From Panacagrimonas sp052389915 (GTDB taxonomy: Bacteria; Pseudomonadota; Gammaproteobacteria; Nevskiales; Nevskiaceae), in the NCBI GenBank assembly GCA_052389915.1, contig JBQTHL010000005.1, positions 78,069-142,068 on the forward strand: DNA of 64,000 bases, in the 5' to 3' direction. Numbering within the stretch: position 1 is the stretch's first letter; the number at the start of each line of letters is the position of its first letter. The notes below the pieces were generated by a model. It ran no database searches. It worked only from the letters and a program-made list of their open reading frames with translations, and was not told the origin of the DNA. The position numbers were made by a program, and so were the translations under genes. Of the stretch, positions 43,502 through 52,236 are shown one piece after another.

Positions 43502-43720
43502 ATGATCACGGCGGGCGGCGTCAGCGCGGCGCCGACCGCGCCCGTCGTTGATGCCGTCAATATCAAGGTCGGTGGCTTGCTGAGAGTGGTACGTGCGGCG
43601 GACACACGTCTGGTCGAAGGCGCAAGGATCGTTGCCATCGGCGGACTCTACGGCTTCGAGCCCAATGCCTACGCAGCGACAGCCGGCGTCTGCAATGCGG
43701 CCCTCGCCCTGATTCGGTCT
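43502..43720 (+). pseudogene. Short-chain dehydrogenase fragment
   Basis: DAVNIKVGGLLRVVRAADTR, then EGARIVAIGGLYGFEPNAYA and GVCNAALAL, resembles the middle of an SDR around the Tyr/Asn active-site strand. Both the NAD-binding N-terminus and the C-terminus are missing. It abuts the CoA-transferase fragment on one side and the MFS gene end on the other. Confidence 0.55.
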
Positions 43721-44963
43721 ATGCCACCGCCTCAAGGCGATGCCGCAGATGCAGGCGGTGGCCGAGCCACAGGCCGATCGGTACGAGCATGATCGCGCCG
43801 AACAGGATGGCCGGCTGGGTTCCGAAGCGATCCACGACGATACCGAGCGCGGCGACCCCGACAGACTGACCGATGAAGAACGATGTGGCGAACAGGGCCA
43901 CGGCGGCGCCGCGACGCGTGGGCATCATCTGCGTGGCATGGGTCTGCAGCGTGTTGTGCAGCATGTAGAAGCCGATACCGGATACGAAGATCGCGGGTGC
44001 GGCGACGAAGGGCCTCGCTTCGAAACCGATCACCACCATCGCGATCGCGGCGAGCAAGGTCCCGCAGACCGCGAGACGCGTTTCACCGAAGCGCATCACC
44101 CAGCCGCGGGCGAGAAACGCGAAGGCCACGCCGCCCAGCGAGAAGCTCATCATGATGGCGCCGGACGCCGCCAGGCTCGCCCCGCCCTCGCGGTGCAGAT
44201 GCGTGACGAGGTAGGTGAAGGCGCCGAGATAGAACAGCGCTTCGGCGAAGGCCACGAACAGAATCACGCGCGCCCAGGGCTGGCGCAGCACGTCGAGCAG
44301 CGCCTGCCCCGGGTTGCCGGGCAAGCTCGTGTGCCGATGACTCGCCGGCTCACGCTGCCGCGCGAGCAAGACCGCGACCGCGACGAACACCAGCGCGTAG
44401 AACAGGAACGGCCAGGCCCAGAACGCCTGCTCCGCGGCGATTCCTCCAAGCAATTGGCCTGAGGCCATGCCGACCATCTGGCCGATCATGAAACGCGCGA
44501 GCACCGGCTGGCGCTGTGCGTAGGGAATGGCGTCGCCGATCCAGGCCATCGCGAGCGGAATCGAAGCGGCGCAGAACGCACCGGCCGCGACGCGCGCAAG
44601 AATGAAAGTTGGAAGCGAGCCCTTGGCGATCACGCAGGCGATTGCCGCTACCGCCGCGAACGCAGCCGCCGCGCTCATCACGCGAAGCTTTCCTCGGCGA
44701 TCGGCAAGCGGGCCGTACAGCAACTGCATCAGGCCATAGGCCGTCGCGAACGCGGTGACACTCCAGGCGGCCTGTCCCAGCGAGACGCTGAAGTCGTGCT
44801 CCAGCCTCGGGAGCAGCGGATCAAGTACGCGCGTCATGCCGCTGGAGGCAAATGCGCCCAGCGAGAGCAGCAAAACCGTGCGCCAGGGAATTGCGTCCGC
44901 GCTCGCGGACGTCGCGGCGGGAGGAAGCATTGGCCCGGCCACGGAAACGGGTGAATCGTTCAT
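43719..44963 (-). CDS. MFS transporter (DHA1-like)
   Basis: 414 aa with about 12 hydrophobic helices. The loop 2-3 signature is YGPLADRRGKLRVM, and the N-terminal half has a typical MFS helix pattern (AAWSVTAFATAYGLMQLLYG). The second half has a partner motif (ARGWVMRFGETRL). It resembles drug/proton antiporter type members (YnfM/CmlA groups). It is divergent from the lower-pathway operon and shares the intergenic region with operator B, so it may be co-induced. Substrate unknown. Confidence 0.82.
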   Translation of the reverse strand: MNDSPVSVAGPMLPPAATSASADAIPWRTVLLLSLGAFASSGMTRVLDPLLPRLEHDFSVSLGQAAWSVTAFATAYGLMQLLYGPLADRRGKLRVMSAAAAFAAVAAIACVIAKGSLPTFILARVAAGAFCAASIPLAMAWIGDAIPYAQRQPVLARFMIGQMVGMASGQLLGGIAAEQAFWAWPFLFYALVFVAVAVLLARQREPASHRHTSLPGNPGQALLDVLRQPWARVILFVAFAEALFYLGAFTYLVTHLHREGGASLAASGAIMMSFSLGGVAFAFLARGWVMRFGETRLAVCGTLLAAIAMVVIGFEARPFVAAPAIFVSGIGFYMLHNTLQTHATQMMPTRRGAAVALFATSFFIGQSVGVAALGIVVDRFGTQPAILFGAIMLVPIGLWLGHRLHLRHRLEAVA

Positions 44964-45039
44964 CGAGGTCAGGCCGGTCGGTGGACCTGTGCGGGTCCGC
45001 GGTCCATCATTTTATCGATAGAGCGTATTCGGCCAACGC

Positions 45040-45066
45040 ATTCAAGGTCGTGATAGCCGCTATTCG
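45040..45066 (+). promoter_or_regulatory. NahR-type operator B
   Basis: ATTCA-AGGTCG-TGAT-AGCCGC-TATTCG, differing from operator A at five positions in 27. It lies 138 bp before the GTG of the hydratase-aldolase gene. A related half, CGATAGAGCGTATTCG, lies just upstream at 45016-45031, giving a tandem look. It could control the lower-pathway operon and perhaps the divergent MFS gene. Confidence 0.75.
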
Positions 45067-45177
45067 CTCACCGGCATTCCAGACCGCAGTGGGGTGAACG
45101 ACCATGCCACCTTACGAAAACGTCAACCGGAGGACGCCGCAGATCGACGGCTGCCCGGTGAACCCTGGAGGATGAAC

Positions 45178-46173
45178 GTGGCAAAACGCTTGTTGACCAT
45201 GGACGAGGTGAAAGGCGCTTGGGCAATCATGCCGACGCCGGCGAAAGCAGATGCTTCGAACTGGCGCAGCGAGAACACCGTCGATCTCGACGAGACCCGC
45301 CGCGTGGTCGAGCAGCTCATCGCTTCCGGCGTCAACGGCATCCTGTCTCTGGGCACCCTGGGCGAATGCGCCACCCTGAGCTGGGACGAGAAAGCCGCAT
45401 TCATGCGAGCGATCGTTGAGACGGCGCGCGGACGTATCCCGGTTTTCGGCGGCACCAGTTCCCTGTCCACGCGCGAGACCGTGCGCCAGACGCGCGAGGC
45501 GCGCGCCATCGGCGTCGACGGCGTGATGGTCGGCCCGCCGATGTGGTGCGCACCCGATGTCGCGACCGCGGTGCAGTTCTATCGTGATCTCACTGAAGCC
45601 TGCCCCGACACCGCGATCTGCGTCTACGCCAACACCGAGGCCTTCCGTTTCGAATTTCCGCGTCCGTTCTGGGCGCAGGTGTCCGAGCTGCCGCAGGTCA
45701 TCACCGCGAAGTACATCGGTATCGGCATGCTGCTCGCCGACCTCGCCGCCAGCCGCAAGCGTATCCGTTTCATGCCGCTGGACCTCGACTACTACGGCGC
45801 TGCAAGACTCGATCCCGAGTTCTGCAGCGCGTTCTGGACCAGCGGCGCGGTCTGTGGCCCCAATCCCGTGATCCGCCTGCGCGACACTGTGGACAAGGCC
45901 AGAAGCAGCGGCGCCAAGGACGACTGGGCGGAAGCGCACAAGCTCACTGGCGAGATCGTGCAGACCTACCAGACGCTGTTCCCGAACGGCTCCTTCAAGG
46001 AGTTCTCGATGTACAACATCGGTATCGAGAAGGCGCGCATGGACGCCGCCGGCTGGATGAAGGCAGGCCCCTGCCGGCCGCCCTACCATGTGGTTCCCGC
46101 GCCGCATCTGGAGGGTGCACGAGAATCCGGTCGTCGCTGGGCTGCGCTTCATCAGAAATACGGCGCAGGCTAG
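45178..46173 (+). CDS. nahE: NahE-like hydratase-aldolase
   Basis: 331 aa from the GTG at 45178, which has GGAGG at 7 bases; an ATG at 45172 is too close to it. DapA superfamily barrel with VKGAWAIMPTPAKADA, GILSLGTLGECATL and the PPMWCAPDVATAVQFYRD stretch typical of NahE/PhdJ. Schiff-base Lys is in VITAKYIG. It splits trans-o-hydroxybenzylidenepyruvate or its carboxy analogue into an aromatic aldehyde and pyruvate. It follows NahD in the pathway. First gene of a plus-strand operon under operator B. Confidence 0.92.
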   Translation: MAKRLLTMDEVKGAWAIMPTPAKADASNWRSENTVDLDETRRVVEQLIASGVNGILSLGTLGECATLSWDEKAAFMRAIVETARGRIPVFGGTSSLSTRETVRQTREARAIGVDGVMVGPPMWCAPDVATAVQFYRDLTEACPDTAICVYANTEAFRFEFPRPFWAQVSELPQVITAKYIGIGMLLADLAASRKRIRFMPLDLDYYGAARLDPEFCSAFWTSGAVCGPNPVIRLRDTVDKARSSGAKDDWAEAHKLTGEIVQTYQTLFPNGSFKEFSMYNIGIEKARMDAAGWMKAGPCRPPYHVVPAPHLEGARESGRRWAALHQKYGAG

Positions 46174-46229
46174 GCAAGTCGCGCCGAACCGTCGCGGCAT
46201 TCGAAGAAACATAGCGAGGAGAGAAGACG

Positions 46230-47045
46230 ATGGGATGGCTAGAGAATTCCGTGGCTCTGATCACCGGCGGCGGTTCCGGTCTCGGCCGTGCGCTGGTGGA
46301 ACGCTTCATCAAGGAAGGCGCAAACGTCGGCGTGCTGGAATCCAATGCGCAACGTGCGGACGAGATCGCAAGCGCTTTCGGTGCGCGCGTGACGGTCACG
46401 GTGGGTGACGTCACCCGCTACGCCGACAACGCCAAGGCCGTGGAACAGACCGTCGCGAAGTTCGGGAAGCTCGACACGTTCATCGCCAACGCGGGCATCT
46501 TCGATTTCTTCCAGCCGCTCGCGCAGTACGAGGGCGACAAGCTATCCGCGGCCTTCGACGAGCTGCTCGCGGTCAACGTCAAGGGCGGTCTGCTCGGCTC
46601 GCGCGCCGCGTTGCCAGAACTGGTGAAGACCGGCGGCAGCATCATCTTCACCATCTCGAATGCCGGTTTCTATCCGGGCGGCGGCGGTCCGGTCTACACG
46701 GCTTCCAAGCACGCGCTGGTGGGGCTGGTGCGCCAGCTCGCGCACGAACTCGCACCCAAAGTGCGCGTCAACGGCGTGGCCCCCGGCGGCATGAAGACCG
46801 GGCTCAGCGGCCTCAATGCAACGGGCACCGCGGGCCAGAGCCTGAACCAGATCGAAACGCTGGACGAGATGCTGGTTGGCATCACACCTATGCGTATTTC
46901 GCCGACGCCCGCGCAGTATTGCGCGCCCTACGTGCTGCTCGCCTCGAAGGAAAATTCCGCGCCCACGACCGGCGCCATCATCAACACCGACGGTGGCCTG
47001 GGCGTGCGCGGCATCGTCAATGTCAACGGCGGCGAAAGCCTCTGA
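46230..47045 (+). CDS. nahB: cis-Dihydrodiol dehydrogenase (NahB/BphB type)
   Basis: 271 aa SDR. NAD motif ALITGGGSGLGRALVERF, then FIANAGIFDFFQPL, and the catalytic Ser-Tyr-Lys in TISNAGFYPGGGGPVYTASK. The glycine-rich 'YPGGGGPVYTASKHA' segment is diagnostic of BphB/NahB. It oxidises arene cis-dihydrodiols to catechols, the step after the dioxygenases. Ribosome site GAGGAGAGA precedes the ATG. It can serve several of the seven oxygenases. Confidence 0.92.
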   Translation: MGWLENSVALITGGGSGLGRALVERFIKEGANVGVLESNAQRADEIASAFGARVTVTVGDVTRYADNAKAVEQTVAKFGKLDTFIANAGIFDFFQPLAQYEGDKLSAAFDELLAVNVKGGLLGSRAALPELVKTGGSIIFTISNAGFYPGGGGPVYTASKHALVGLVRQLAHELAPKVRVNGVAPGGMKTGLSGLNATGTAGQSLNQIETLDEMLVGITPMRISPTPAQYCAPYVLLASKENSAPTTGAIINTDGGLGVRGIVNVNGGESL

Positions 47046-47090
47046 GCTTGGTTGTCCCGCTCCCACTTCCCAATCCAACAGGAGAGATCG

Positions 47091-47696
47091 ATGAAACTGT
47101 TTTACTTCCCCGGTGCCTGCTCGCTGTCGCCGCACATCGTGCTGCGTGAAGTCGGCGCTAAGTTCGACCTGGTCAAGGTGGACCTGGCTGCGAAGAAGAC
47201 CGAAGCCGGTGACGATTACCTCAAGATCAATCCGCGCGGCTACGTGCCGGCGCTGCAGCTCGACGACGGCTCGGTGCTGGTCGAAGGCCCGGCCATCGTG
47301 CAGTACCTCGCAGACCAGAATCCTTCCGCAGACCTGGCGCCGGCGCCGACCGACCGCAAGCGCTACGAGCTGCAGGGCTGGCTGACCTTCATCGGCACCG
47401 AGATACACAAGCAGTTCTCGCCGCTGTTCAACCCAAACTCGGTCGAGCCTCAGAAGGCTGCCAGCATCGAGAACCTCAAGCGCCGCTTCGCCTACGTGGC
47501 CCAGGAACTGAGTGCACGTCCCTACCTGATGGGCGACAAGTTCTCGGTCGCGGATGTGTATCTGTTTGTGGTGTTGGGCTGGGCCGGCCACGTCAAGCTC
47601 GACCTGAGCCCCTGGCCCGCGCTCGGTGCCTATCTCGGGCGCATCGCCGCGCGTCCCGCGGTGCAGGCCGCGCTGAAGGCCGAAGGTCTCGCCTGA
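47091..47696 (+). CDS. bphK: Glutathione S-transferase (BphK type)
   Basis: 201 aa from the ATG at 47091, with CAGGAGAG upstream. MKLFYFPGACSLSPHIVLRE has the Cys at position 10 of beta-class and BphK enzymes; the glutathione-binding LVEGPAIVQYLAD follows. C-terminal helix 'GDKFSVADVYLFVVLGW' is the N-capping box. BphK-like GSTs occur in biphenyl and PAH clusters and can dehalogenate ring-fission products. The HCCA isomerase also needs glutathione. Confidence 0.9.
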   Translation: MKLFYFPGACSLSPHIVLREVGAKFDLVKVDLAAKKTEAGDDYLKINPRGYVPALQLDDGSVLVEGPAIVQYLADQNPSADLAPAPTDRKRYELQGWLTFIGTEIHKQFSPLFNPNSVEPQKAASIENLKRRFAYVAQELSARPYLMGDKFSVADVYLFVVLGWAGHVKLDLSPWPALGAYLGRIAARPAVQAALKAEGLA

Positions 47697-47809
47697 TCGC
47701 GACGCCATGACCGGCTCGACGGTGTCCACGAAGGTCAGGGGCTTGTCTACGCACTCCTGATCCCTTTCCACCCCGGCTGCGCCAACCATTGATCCAAGAG
47801 GAATCGCCC

Positions 47810-48658
47810 ATGAGCTTCAAGATCATCGAAGACCGTTTTCCTTCCGGTCGCTTGGCCACGCACGCGATGGTGGCAGGCAACCCGAAGAACCCCGCGCTGA
47901 TTCTCCTGCACGGCGCCGGCCCCGGTGCACACGCGGCGTCCAACTGGCGTCACTGCTTTCCAGATCTTGCGGACAACTTTTACGTGATCGCGCCCGACAT
48001 GATCGGCTTCGGCAAGAGCGACGTGCCCGATCCCCTGCCGCCGCACAGCATGACCTGGATGGGCATGCGCGTTGAGCAGACGCTCGGCCTGATGGATCAC
48101 CTGGGCATTCGATCGGCGAACATTGTCGGCAACTCCATGGGCGGCGCCGTGACCCTGCATCTTCTGATCGAGGCGCCGGAGCGTTTCGACAAGGTGATGC
48201 TGATGGGACCGGCCGGTGCGCCGATGGCGCGCACGCCGGAGTTGGCGCGTCTGCTGTCGTTCTACGCCGATCCGCGCATCGGCCGCTATCGCGAACTGAT
48301 CCAGAGCTTCGTCTACGATCCGGCAGCGGTGCCCAACCTCGATCGGATCATCGAAGAGCGCTTCCGTGTCGCCACCGATCCGGAAGTGCGACGCGTGCAA
48401 GAAGTGATGTTCGAATCCATGAAGGTGGGCATGGACTCGCTGATCGTGCCGCCCTCGGCGCTGGCGCGCATGCCGCACGAGGTGGCGCTGATCCATGGCC
48501 GCCAGGATCGCGTCGTGCCTCTGGAATCCAGCCTGTATCTCTTGCAGCACCTGAAGCGTGCCGAGCTGTTCGTGCTCGATCGCTGCGGCCATTGGGCACA
48601 GTTGCAGCGCTGGGACGCGATGCTGCCGATCATTCGCAAGCACTTCGGCGTCGGCTGA
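47810..48658 (+). CDS. Meta-cleavage product hydrolase (alpha/beta fold), copy 2
   Basis: 282 aa from the ATG at 47810 (AGAGGAATC upstream). Oxyanion segment LILLHGAGPGAHAASNWRHC, nucleophile IVGNSMGGAVTL, acid in HGRQDRVVPLE, His in RCGHWAQLQ. Same class as copy 1 (33091-33921) but clearly a different branch. It lies directly before HpaH and HpaI, so its product probably feeds them. Confidence 0.9.
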   Translation: MSFKIIEDRFPSGRLATHAMVAGNPKNPALILLHGAGPGAHAASNWRHCFPDLADNFYVIAPDMIGFGKSDVPDPLPPHSMTWMGMRVEQTLGLMDHLGIRSANIVGNSMGGAVTLHLLIEAPERFDKVMLMGPAGAPMARTPELARLLSFYADPRIGRYRELIQSFVYDPAAVPNLDRIIEERFRVATDPEVRRVQEVMFESMKVGMDSLIVPPSALARMPHEVALIHGRQDRVVPLESSLYLLQHLKRAELFVLDRCGHWAQLQRWDAMLPIIRKHFGVG

Positions 48659-49462
48659 ATGTTCGATCACGCCACCATCCGCCAGCTCGCCGCCGAGTTG
48701 CATCAGGCGGAGCGCACGCGCGTGCAGGTGCGCCAGTTCAGCCTCCGCTTCCCCCACATCCAGTTCGAGGACAGCTACCGTATCCAGCGCGAGTGGATAA
48801 AGCTCAAGCTCGCAGAAGGATGCAAGCAGATCGGCCGCAAGATCGGGCTGACCTCGCGCGCGATGCAGCAGATCGCGAACATGACCGAGCCGGATTACGG
48901 CGTGCTGCTCGACGACATGCTCATCGCGGAGGGCAGCACCATCGCGCCGGATCGTTTCATCCAGCCCTGGGTGGAGGCCGAGCTGGCCTTCATCCTCAAG
49001 CGCGAGTTGCGCGGACCGGACGTGACGATCGCCGAAGTGCTGGACGCGACGGACTGGGTGGTGCCGGCGATGGAGATCATCGATGCGCGCATCCAGCGCA
49101 TCGACCCGGAGACCAAAGCGCAGCGCCGCATCGTCGACACCATCGCCGACAACGCGGCCAACGCCGGCATCGTCATGGGTGCGCGGCCGGTGCGGCCGGA
49201 CACTATCGATCTGCGCTGGGTCGGCGCGCTGCTCTACAGGAATGGAGTGATCGAGGAGACCGGACTGGCCGCCGGCGTGCTCGATCACCCGGCCAATGGC
49301 ATCGCATGGCTCGCGCGCAAGCTCAGTGCTTGGGACGAGCATCTCGCGGCTGGCGAGATCGTGCTGGCCGGATCGTTCACGCGCATCGTGGCGGCAAGCA
49401 GTGGCGATCAATTCTGTGCCGACTATGGGCCGCTCGGTTCCATCAACCTGCGCTTCGGCTGA
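48659..49462 (+). CDS. hpaH: 2-Oxo-hept-4-ene-1,7-dioate hydratase-like (HpaH/BphH family)
   Basis: 267 aa; its ATG follows the hydrolase stop directly. IRQLAAELHQAERTRVQVRQ, GRKIGLTSRAMQQ, EPDYGVLLDDM and the metal-binding VEAELAFIL motif are those of HpaH. The close relatives XylJ/DmpE/BphH act on 2-hydroxypenta-2,4-dienoate. HpaH identity rather than XylJ is supported by HpaI as the next gene. It adds water to a 2-oxoenoate to give the 4-hydroxy-2-oxo acid. Confidence 0.85.
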   Translation: MFDHATIRQLAAELHQAERTRVQVRQFSLRFPHIQFEDSYRIQREWIKLKLAEGCKQIGRKIGLTSRAMQQIANMTEPDYGVLLDDMLIAEGSTIAPDRFIQPWVEAELAFILKRELRGPDVTIAEVLDATDWVVPAMEIIDARIQRIDPETKAQRRIVDTIADNAANAGIVMGARPVRPDTIDLRWVGALLYRNGVIEETGLAAGVLDHPANGIAWLARKLSAWDEHLAAGEIVLAGSFTRIVAASSGDQFCADYGPLGSINLRFG

Positions 49463-49469
49463 TCGAACA

Positions 49470-50240
49470 ATGGATATGCCCGTCAACCGCCTCAAACAGG
49501 CGCTGCGCGAAAGTCGTCCACAGATCGGTCTATGGCTCTCGCTCGGAGATCCGACCAGTGCCGAGATCTGCGCGGGTGCGGGTTTCGACTGGCTGCTGAT
49601 CGATGGCGAACACGTGCCACACACGCCGCACAGCGTGCTTGCGCAGTTGCGAGCGATCGCTGCGTATCCGCAGACGCAGGTTGTCGCACGTGTGCCTTCC
49701 TCGGACCCGGTGCACATCAAGCAGTACCTCGACCTCGGCGTACAGACCCTGCTCGTGCCGATGGTCGAGAGCGCGGCACAGGCAGCGGCCGTGGTGCGGG
49801 CCTGCCGCTATCCGCCGGCGGGCAATCGCGGCGTCGGCGGTTCACGCGCCGCGCGCTGGGGCCGCATCCCGAATTACCTGCAGGAGGCGAACGAGCAGAT
49901 CGCGGTGATCGTGCAGGTGGAAACGCGCGACGGTCTCGCCGAGCTGGACGCGATTGCCACTGCCTCCGGCGTGGACGGCGTGTTCATCGGTCCCGCCGAT
50001 CTCGCAGCCGCGCTCGGCCATCTCGGCCAGCCGGGTCATGCGGAAGTGCAGGCGAAAACACTAGAGGCCTTCGAACGCATCCGCGCCGCGGGCAAGGCGC
50101 CGGGAATTCTGAGCCGCGACGAAGCCCTGGCGCGGCTGTACCTGGAGCGCGGCGCACTGATGGTCGCCGTTGGTCTGGATGCACATCTGCTCGCCGCGCA
50201 CACACGGGCCCTGGCGAGGACTTTTGTCCCCGGCGCGTGA
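49470..50240 (+). CDS. hpaI: 4-Hydroxy-2-oxoheptanedioate aldolase (HpaI type)
   Basis: 256 aa from the ATG at 49470; the frame is open upstream inside the hydratase gene but without need. IGLWLSLGDPTSAEICAGAG, FDWLLIDGEHVPH, VVARVPSSDP, VIVQVETRDGL and FIGPADLAAALGH are the HpaI/GarL class II aldolase motifs, with metal ligands Glu and Asp. It splits 4-hydroxy-2-oxoheptanedioate into pyruvate and succinate semialdehyde. Family members also take 4-hydroxy-2-oxopentanoate. SSADH at 13507-14961 would use the semialdehyde. Confidence 0.9.
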   Translation: MDMPVNRLKQALRESRPQIGLWLSLGDPTSAEICAGAGFDWLLIDGEHVPHTPHSVLAQLRAIAAYPQTQVVARVPSSDPVHIKQYLDLGVQTLLVPMVESAAQAAAVVRACRYPPAGNRGVGGSRAARWGRIPNYLQEANEQIAVIVQVETRDGLAELDAIATASGVDGVFIGPADLAAALGHLGQPGHAEVQAKTLEAFERIRAAGKAPGILSRDEALARLYLERGALMVAVGLDAHLLAAHTRALARTFVPGA

Positions 50241-50336
50241 CGCCGGCGATCGCGCATAAGCAGAAGCCGCTGCAGAGCCGGCAACTCAGCATTCACCTGT
50301 GAAACTGGCGACACCCGTGAGCGACACCGAAATCGA

Positions 50337-51257
50337 GTGATCGAACTCTTCCCGCTGCTGGCCGTTGTCGCCGCCGGTCTCGCCTGGCAGCGGCTGGCGC
50401 CGGGCGGAGTCGAGGCAGCCAACCTGCGTCGGCACCTGAACGCCTTGATGGTGTACCTGCTGGTACCGGCACTGGTGTTCCGCGTCATGGTGCAGGCGCC
50501 GCTGGACCGGCATCTGCTGTCGGTCGTGATCGGCGGATGGATCACGATCGCGCTCAGCGGGCTGTTCGCCTTCGGCCTGCATCATCTGCTGGCGCGTTAC
50601 TCCGGCTTGCCGCGCACCACGCGTGGCGCGCTCGTGCTGGCCGCGATATTCGGCAACGGACTCGGCGCCGCCCTGCCCCTGGTCAATCGCCTGTTCGATG
50701 GAAGACAGGACGAAGTGCCGCTCGGCTTCGATCTGCTGGCCACGATCCCCGTGTCGTGGACGCTCGGGGTCTACGTGGCCCTGCGCTTCGGCAACAGTGC
50801 TACGGCGATCAGCCCGGCGCGGCAGATTCTCAGTCTGCCCCCGATCTGGGCGGTGGCCGTGGCCCTGCTAATCAATGCACTGCAACTGACACCGCCGCCG
50901 CTCGCGATGGAAGCGATCGAAGGACTGGCGCAGGCGGCGCTGGCCCTGATGATCTTCTCGCTCGGTCTCGCGCTCGACTTCCGGCCGCATTCCTCATGGC
51001 GCTGGATCGTGCTGCCCGTCGTCATCCGCCTCGGCGTCGGGCTGTTGGTGGGCCTGCTGTTCGGCGCCTTCGTCGGTCTGCCGGCCGAAGATCACCGCGC
51101 GCTGATCTGGGTGTGCGCTGCGCCGCCCTTCATGATGGGCGTGCTGTTCTGCGACCGTTTCGGGCTCGACACCGCAGCGTTTGCGCTGACGATGAGCGCG
51201 GGCGTGATCGTCTATCTCACACTGCTGCCGCCATTAGTCGCCACACTGCCACTCTGA
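50337..51257 (+). CDS. Auxin efflux carrier (AEC) family permease, copy 1
   Basis: 306 aa from a GTG at 50337, ten predicted helices with a central loop. The pattern HLNALMVYLLVPALVFRVMV, AAIFGNGLGAALPLVNR and the C-terminal 'PPFMMGVLFCDRFGLDTAAF' follows the AEC/malonate-transporter family. Members move organic acids. It follows HpaI by 96 bp and likely belongs to the same transcript. A second AEC gene lies at 52237-53196. The 3' end overlaps the convergent EamA gene by 46 bp. Confidence 0.85.
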   Translation: MIELFPLLAVVAAGLAWQRLAPGGVEAANLRRHLNALMVYLLVPALVFRVMVQAPLDRHLLSVVIGGWITIALSGLFAFGLHHLLARYSGLPRTTRGALVLAAIFGNGLGAALPLVNRLFDGRQDEVPLGFDLLATIPVSWTLGVYVALRFGNSATAISPARQILSLPPIWAVAVALLINALQLTPPPLAMEAIEGLAQAALALMIFSLGLALDFRPHSSWRWIVLPVVIRLGVGLLVGLLFGAFVGLPAEDHRALIWVCAAPPFMMGVLFCDRFGLDTAAFALTMSAGVIVYLTLLPPLVATLPL

Positions 51258-52153
51258 ACCGGCGCAAGCGTGGCCCATAGGCAACCGGCGATGACCATGG
51301 CACCGCCGATACCCTGATACAGATGGAAAGGTTCGTGCAAAAGGAACACCGAAGATGCCAGCGCGTACAGCGGCATCATGTTCATCGCCGCGGATGCATG
51401 CGCCGGGCCGGCCAGGCTCACGGCGCGATTCCACGCCAGCATCGCCACCACCGAGGCGAACACGGCGACGTAAATCAGTCCGCCCATCAGGCCGGCACTC
51501 CATTCGACGCGATCCCAGGAATGCTCGATCAGTGCCCAGGGCAACGACAGCGGCAGCGCCAACCCGGTGGCGAGTGCGGTGGTGCCGATCACCGAGCGCT
51601 GCTGCATCACCTTGCGTCCGGCCAGCGAATACACGGCCCACAACAGCACCGCGAGCAGGATCAACAGATCGCCCACGCCGAAACGCAGCGCGAGCAGACG
51701 GTCGAGATCGCCACCCGAAAGGATCACCGTCACACCGAGGATCGAGAGCAGGATGCCCGCATAGGCCGCGGCGGAGAGTCGCGTGCCGTACACCATCCAG
51801 GCCAGCAGCGCGGTCACCAGCGGACCGAGCGCATTGATCAGCGCCGCATTGAACGCACCGGTGGTGTGCAGGGCCTGGTAGAGCAGGCCCTGGTAGCCGA
51901 GGATGCCGGTGACGGCCATGAGCAGCAGCAGGCCCCAGGGTCGCGGCGCAAACGGAGCCGCAGAAACTTCGCGATTTCGCATGAAGATCCGTGCGATCAC
52001 GGCGAGCAGGATCGCGGCCAGCAAGGTGCGCAGGCAGACCAGCAGGCCCGGCCCTATGAGGTCGCGCATCAGCCGCCCGGCGGCGAGGTTGCCGGCCCAG
52101 CACAGGCAGGACAGATTCACCCACAGAAACGCGTGGAACTGCGACGATCGCAT
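51212..52153 (-). CDS. DMT superfamily (EamA) transporter
   Basis: 313 aa with ten hydrophobic helices in two EamA repeats: 'CWAGNLAAGRLMRD' in the first and LLWAVYSLAGRKVMQQRSVI in the second, ending ASSVFLLHEPFHLYQGIGGAMV. The GLLYQALHTTGAFNAALINALG segment is typical. Such proteins export metabolites. It is flanked by two AEC genes pointing the other way; whether it serves the pathway is unknown. Confidence 0.88.
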   Translation of the reverse strand: MRSSQFHAFLWVNLSCLCWAGNLAAGRLMRDLIGPGLLVCLRTLLAAILLAVIARIFMRNREVSAAPFAPRPWGLLLLMAVTGILGYQGLLYQALHTTGAFNAALINALGPLVTALLAWMVYGTRLSAAAYAGILLSILGVTVILSGGDLDRLLALRFGVGDLLILLAVLLWAVYSLAGRKVMQQRSVIGTTALATGLALPLSLPWALIEHSWDRVEWSAGLMGGLIYVAVFASVVAMLAWNRAVSLAGPAHASAAMNMMPLYALASSVFLLHEPFHLYQGIGGAMVIAGCLWATLAPVQSGSVATNGGSSVR

Positions 52154-52236
52154 CAGCTCCGTACTCCCACTGTCTTGCGCCTGTTTGAGCCGATGGCGTC
52201 TCGCATCATCAAAACAATAATTCCTTTGATCCTGAA

